Notes under the pieces: model-generated | What the model was told of the DNA's origin: nothing | Databases searched by the model: none | Seen by the model: the letters and a program-made list of their open reading frames with translations, nothing else | Made by a program: the position numbers and the translations under genes | DNA from: Welwitschia mirabilis | Taxonomy: Eukaryota; Gnetophyta; Gnetopsida; Welwitschiales | NCBI GenBank assembly: GCA_051453625.1 | Contig: JBOZIK010000001.1 | Location: 230,161,569-230,224,190 of the forward strand | Reading direction: 5' to 3' | DNA: 62,622 nucleotides | Shown here: in pieces, positions 61,263 through 62,622 of the stretch | Numbering within the stretch: the first letter of the stretch is position 1 | Layout: the number at the start of each line of letters is the position of its first letter

Positions 61263-61840
61263 GTTACACCACTTCCATCTTATTCTAAAATATCATTTTC
61301 TTCATTTAGTTTTTACCTAAACATTTTTACCTAAATTATTGTGCTTATCTTCTATATTTGATGGTAATTCATCGTTTCATTAATGCTCCTATCATCATTC
61401 TTAAGAATATGGTCTCTCAACTAGAATAGCATAAAACACAAGCTCTTTTTTAGTCCATCTTAATTGAAAATATCTATCATCACTTTAGGCTCCAAATGCA
61501 TCAAAACTTAAGACCTTAATTCGTATGTCTTTCATTGGACATGTTACTCTATCCCACATGCACATTTTCTCTAGTTCTAAGAAATCTTCTAAATCTCATT
61601 CTCTAAAGAAAACCTCCCTTAAAGAGACTTTTTTGTATCTTAAGAGGATGGACTCTAAAGCTTATTACATAAAGAAGGCATTCATTTTAGTAGGATATTA
61701 AGTTGCAAACACTTATGAGAAAGCCAGTAGCTTTGTGCAAAATGTGGTAGAAGAAGAAAAAGAAGAAGAAGAAGAAGAAGAAGAAGGTATAGATTCTAAA
61801 GAAGAATCTAAGGAAGATGAAGAGAAAGAATTAGAATAAT
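61263..61840 (+). pseudogene. Possible env-like ORF, last part, with acidic tail
   Basis: From about 61.53 kb one frame reads MSFIGHVTLSHMHIFSSSKK, then DSKAYYIKKAFILVGY, stop, ANTYEKASSFVQNVVEEE, and ends in a Glu-rich tail (EEEEEEEEGIDSKEE) before a stop near 61.84 kb. Acidic ends before the 3' LTR occur in Sirevirus-type extra ORFs. The tail is encoded by a GAA microsatellite, so its length may not be conserved. Confidence 0.4.
61746..61787. repeat. (GAA)n microsatellite
   Basis: It is a near-perfect GAA repeat encoding the Glu run at the end of the Copia 3' ORF. Confidence 0.9.
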
Positions 61841-62147
61841 TGTATTTATTTATTATTGTTTTATTTTTTCTTGCCTCTTCTTTATTATTGATATCAAAAG
61901 GGGAAGAAAAAGAGTCTATAAAATTTATCTTAGTTAGTTGTTTTTATATGATTGTCTATCAGTTGTACTACATAATCTTGAATAATAGTAATGAATGTCT
62001 ATATTAAGTTTCACTTATTAATGAATGATATATTTCCATATACTATGATTTTAAAAGTTTATTTAACTTGTTCTCTTTGCAAAACCATTATGAATTCTTA
62101 TTCAAAATAAACATGATCAATAATATTTTACAATTCTATTATAAGCA

Positions 62148-62221
62148 TCTTATGAGGGGGAGTTTTTCAAATTGACATATACAAATAAGTATAGTTTACC
62201 ATAAAATTCAAAGGAGGATAT
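62148..62221 (+). promoter_or_regulatory. Purine-rich tracts before the Copia 3' LTR
   Basis: ATGAGGGGGAG near 62152 and AAAGGAGGATA at 62210-62220 are two purine runs. The second abuts the LTR start and is the likely polypurine tract. Multiple such tracts are reported for Sireviruses. Confidence 0.65.
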
Positions 62222-62622
62222 TATTAAGTTATATTTTTGCCAAGTTAATATCAAACTGATACTTTATAGTATAGAAAAATATGTTGCAATTCTTATGGAA
62301 AATAGTAATTCTTATAGGTTAAAAGTAATTCAACATTTCTTACTAGCTTCACTGAAATCTAATAAGTGACAAATCAATTAAGGAATCAACTAGATCCTGG
62401 AGGAATTGATTAGATCTATATTAAAAATCATCAAACTTGATTTATTAAGGAGTCAACCAAATCCTAAAGGGTTCAATTAAACCTATACTAAGAATTATTA
62501 AATTCAATTTCTTAAGGAATTAATTAGATTTCATAGAGATCAACTAGACCTATGCAAAAAATGTTGTATCAAATTTTATAAGGGGTTAACTAGACAAAAA
62601 GGAAGCTAACCAGACCTAAACC
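62222..62622 (+). repeat. 3' LTR of the Copia element, cut by the window end
   Basis: It matches 51152-51560 throughout, including the tandem units. About 700 bp should continue beyond the window. Confidence 0.88.

Larger units (their letters stand above)
51152..62622 (+). mobile_element. Ty1/copia element, Sirevirus-like, running off the window
   Basis: The 5' LTR is at 51152-52248, with a Met-type primer site at 52251. Gag, protease, integrase, RT and RNase H follow in copia order, then a long 3' region and a 3' LTR starting at 62222. Length without the nested insert at 57840 is about 8-9 kb. Gag with a single zinc knuckle, a 4-5 kb 3' region with an acidic ORF end, and several purine-rich tracts before the LTR fit the Sirevirus/Maximus lineage, but that lineage call is inference. 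A hand count over about 145 aligned LTR bases gives about 28 differences, so the copy is old. Confidence 0.88.

Overview
This window is AT-rich eukaryotic DNA, almost certainly a gene-poor, retrotransposon-packed region of a flowering-plant chromosome, possibly a monocot (that last point is a weak inference). I found no intact host gene, rRNA, true tRNA gene, CRISPR array or prokaryotic feature. What can be supported is a stack of old, mutated LTR retrotransposons inserted into one another, two tRNA-derived SINE heads, a miniature LTR retrotransposon (TRIM) array, a fragment of a leucine-rich-repeat gene, microsatellites, local tandem repeats and five runs of N.

Layout. 1-6244: AT-rich DNA with local tandem repeats and a minus-strand SINE head near 4.9 kb. 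6245-13598: a Ty3/gypsy element of the Tat/Athila/Ogre group on the minus strand, with both LTRs, a tRNA-Asp-type primer site, gag, protease and the integrase tail; the reverse transcriptase, RNase H and integrase core are missing. 15120-43870: a plus-strand Athila-type gypsy element, recognised only after subtracting insertions. Its 5' LTR is split by an unidentified 4 kb insert (16077-20126). Its primer site is at 20.29 kb, gag-pol at 23.2-27.9 kb and the Athila ORF1-type gene at 41.7-42.4 kb. Its 3' LTR is at 42.5-43.9 kb. Between pol and ORF1 sits a minus-strand Del/Tekay-type chromovirus (30209-40399) whose interior carries a plus-strand LRR gene fragment.

44058-44563: three LTR-like units of about 105 bp separated by two internal segments of about 95 bp, which looks like a tandem TRIM. 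46.4 kb: the start of a Copia element (primer site plus gag start) cut off by a Del-like LTR start. 46751-50721: a non-autonomous LTR element without pol. 51152 to the window end: a Ty1/copia element with about 1.1 kb LTRs. Its gag-protease-integrase-RT-RNase H order is intact, and a long 3' region suggests the Sirevirus/Maximus type with an env-like ORF. That 3' region is itself split by a segment starting like a Del-type LTR at 57840, which carries a second SINE head.

All the coding remnants are dead. Many stop codons sit where the family has Gln or Trp, and the primer sites and catalytic residues differ from consensus mainly by C-to-T or G-to-A changes, the pattern expected from long methylation and deamination in silent chromatin. 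Nothing here works as a pathway. Element boundaries are hand alignments of diverged repeats and should be read as accurate to about 5-30 bp unless stated.
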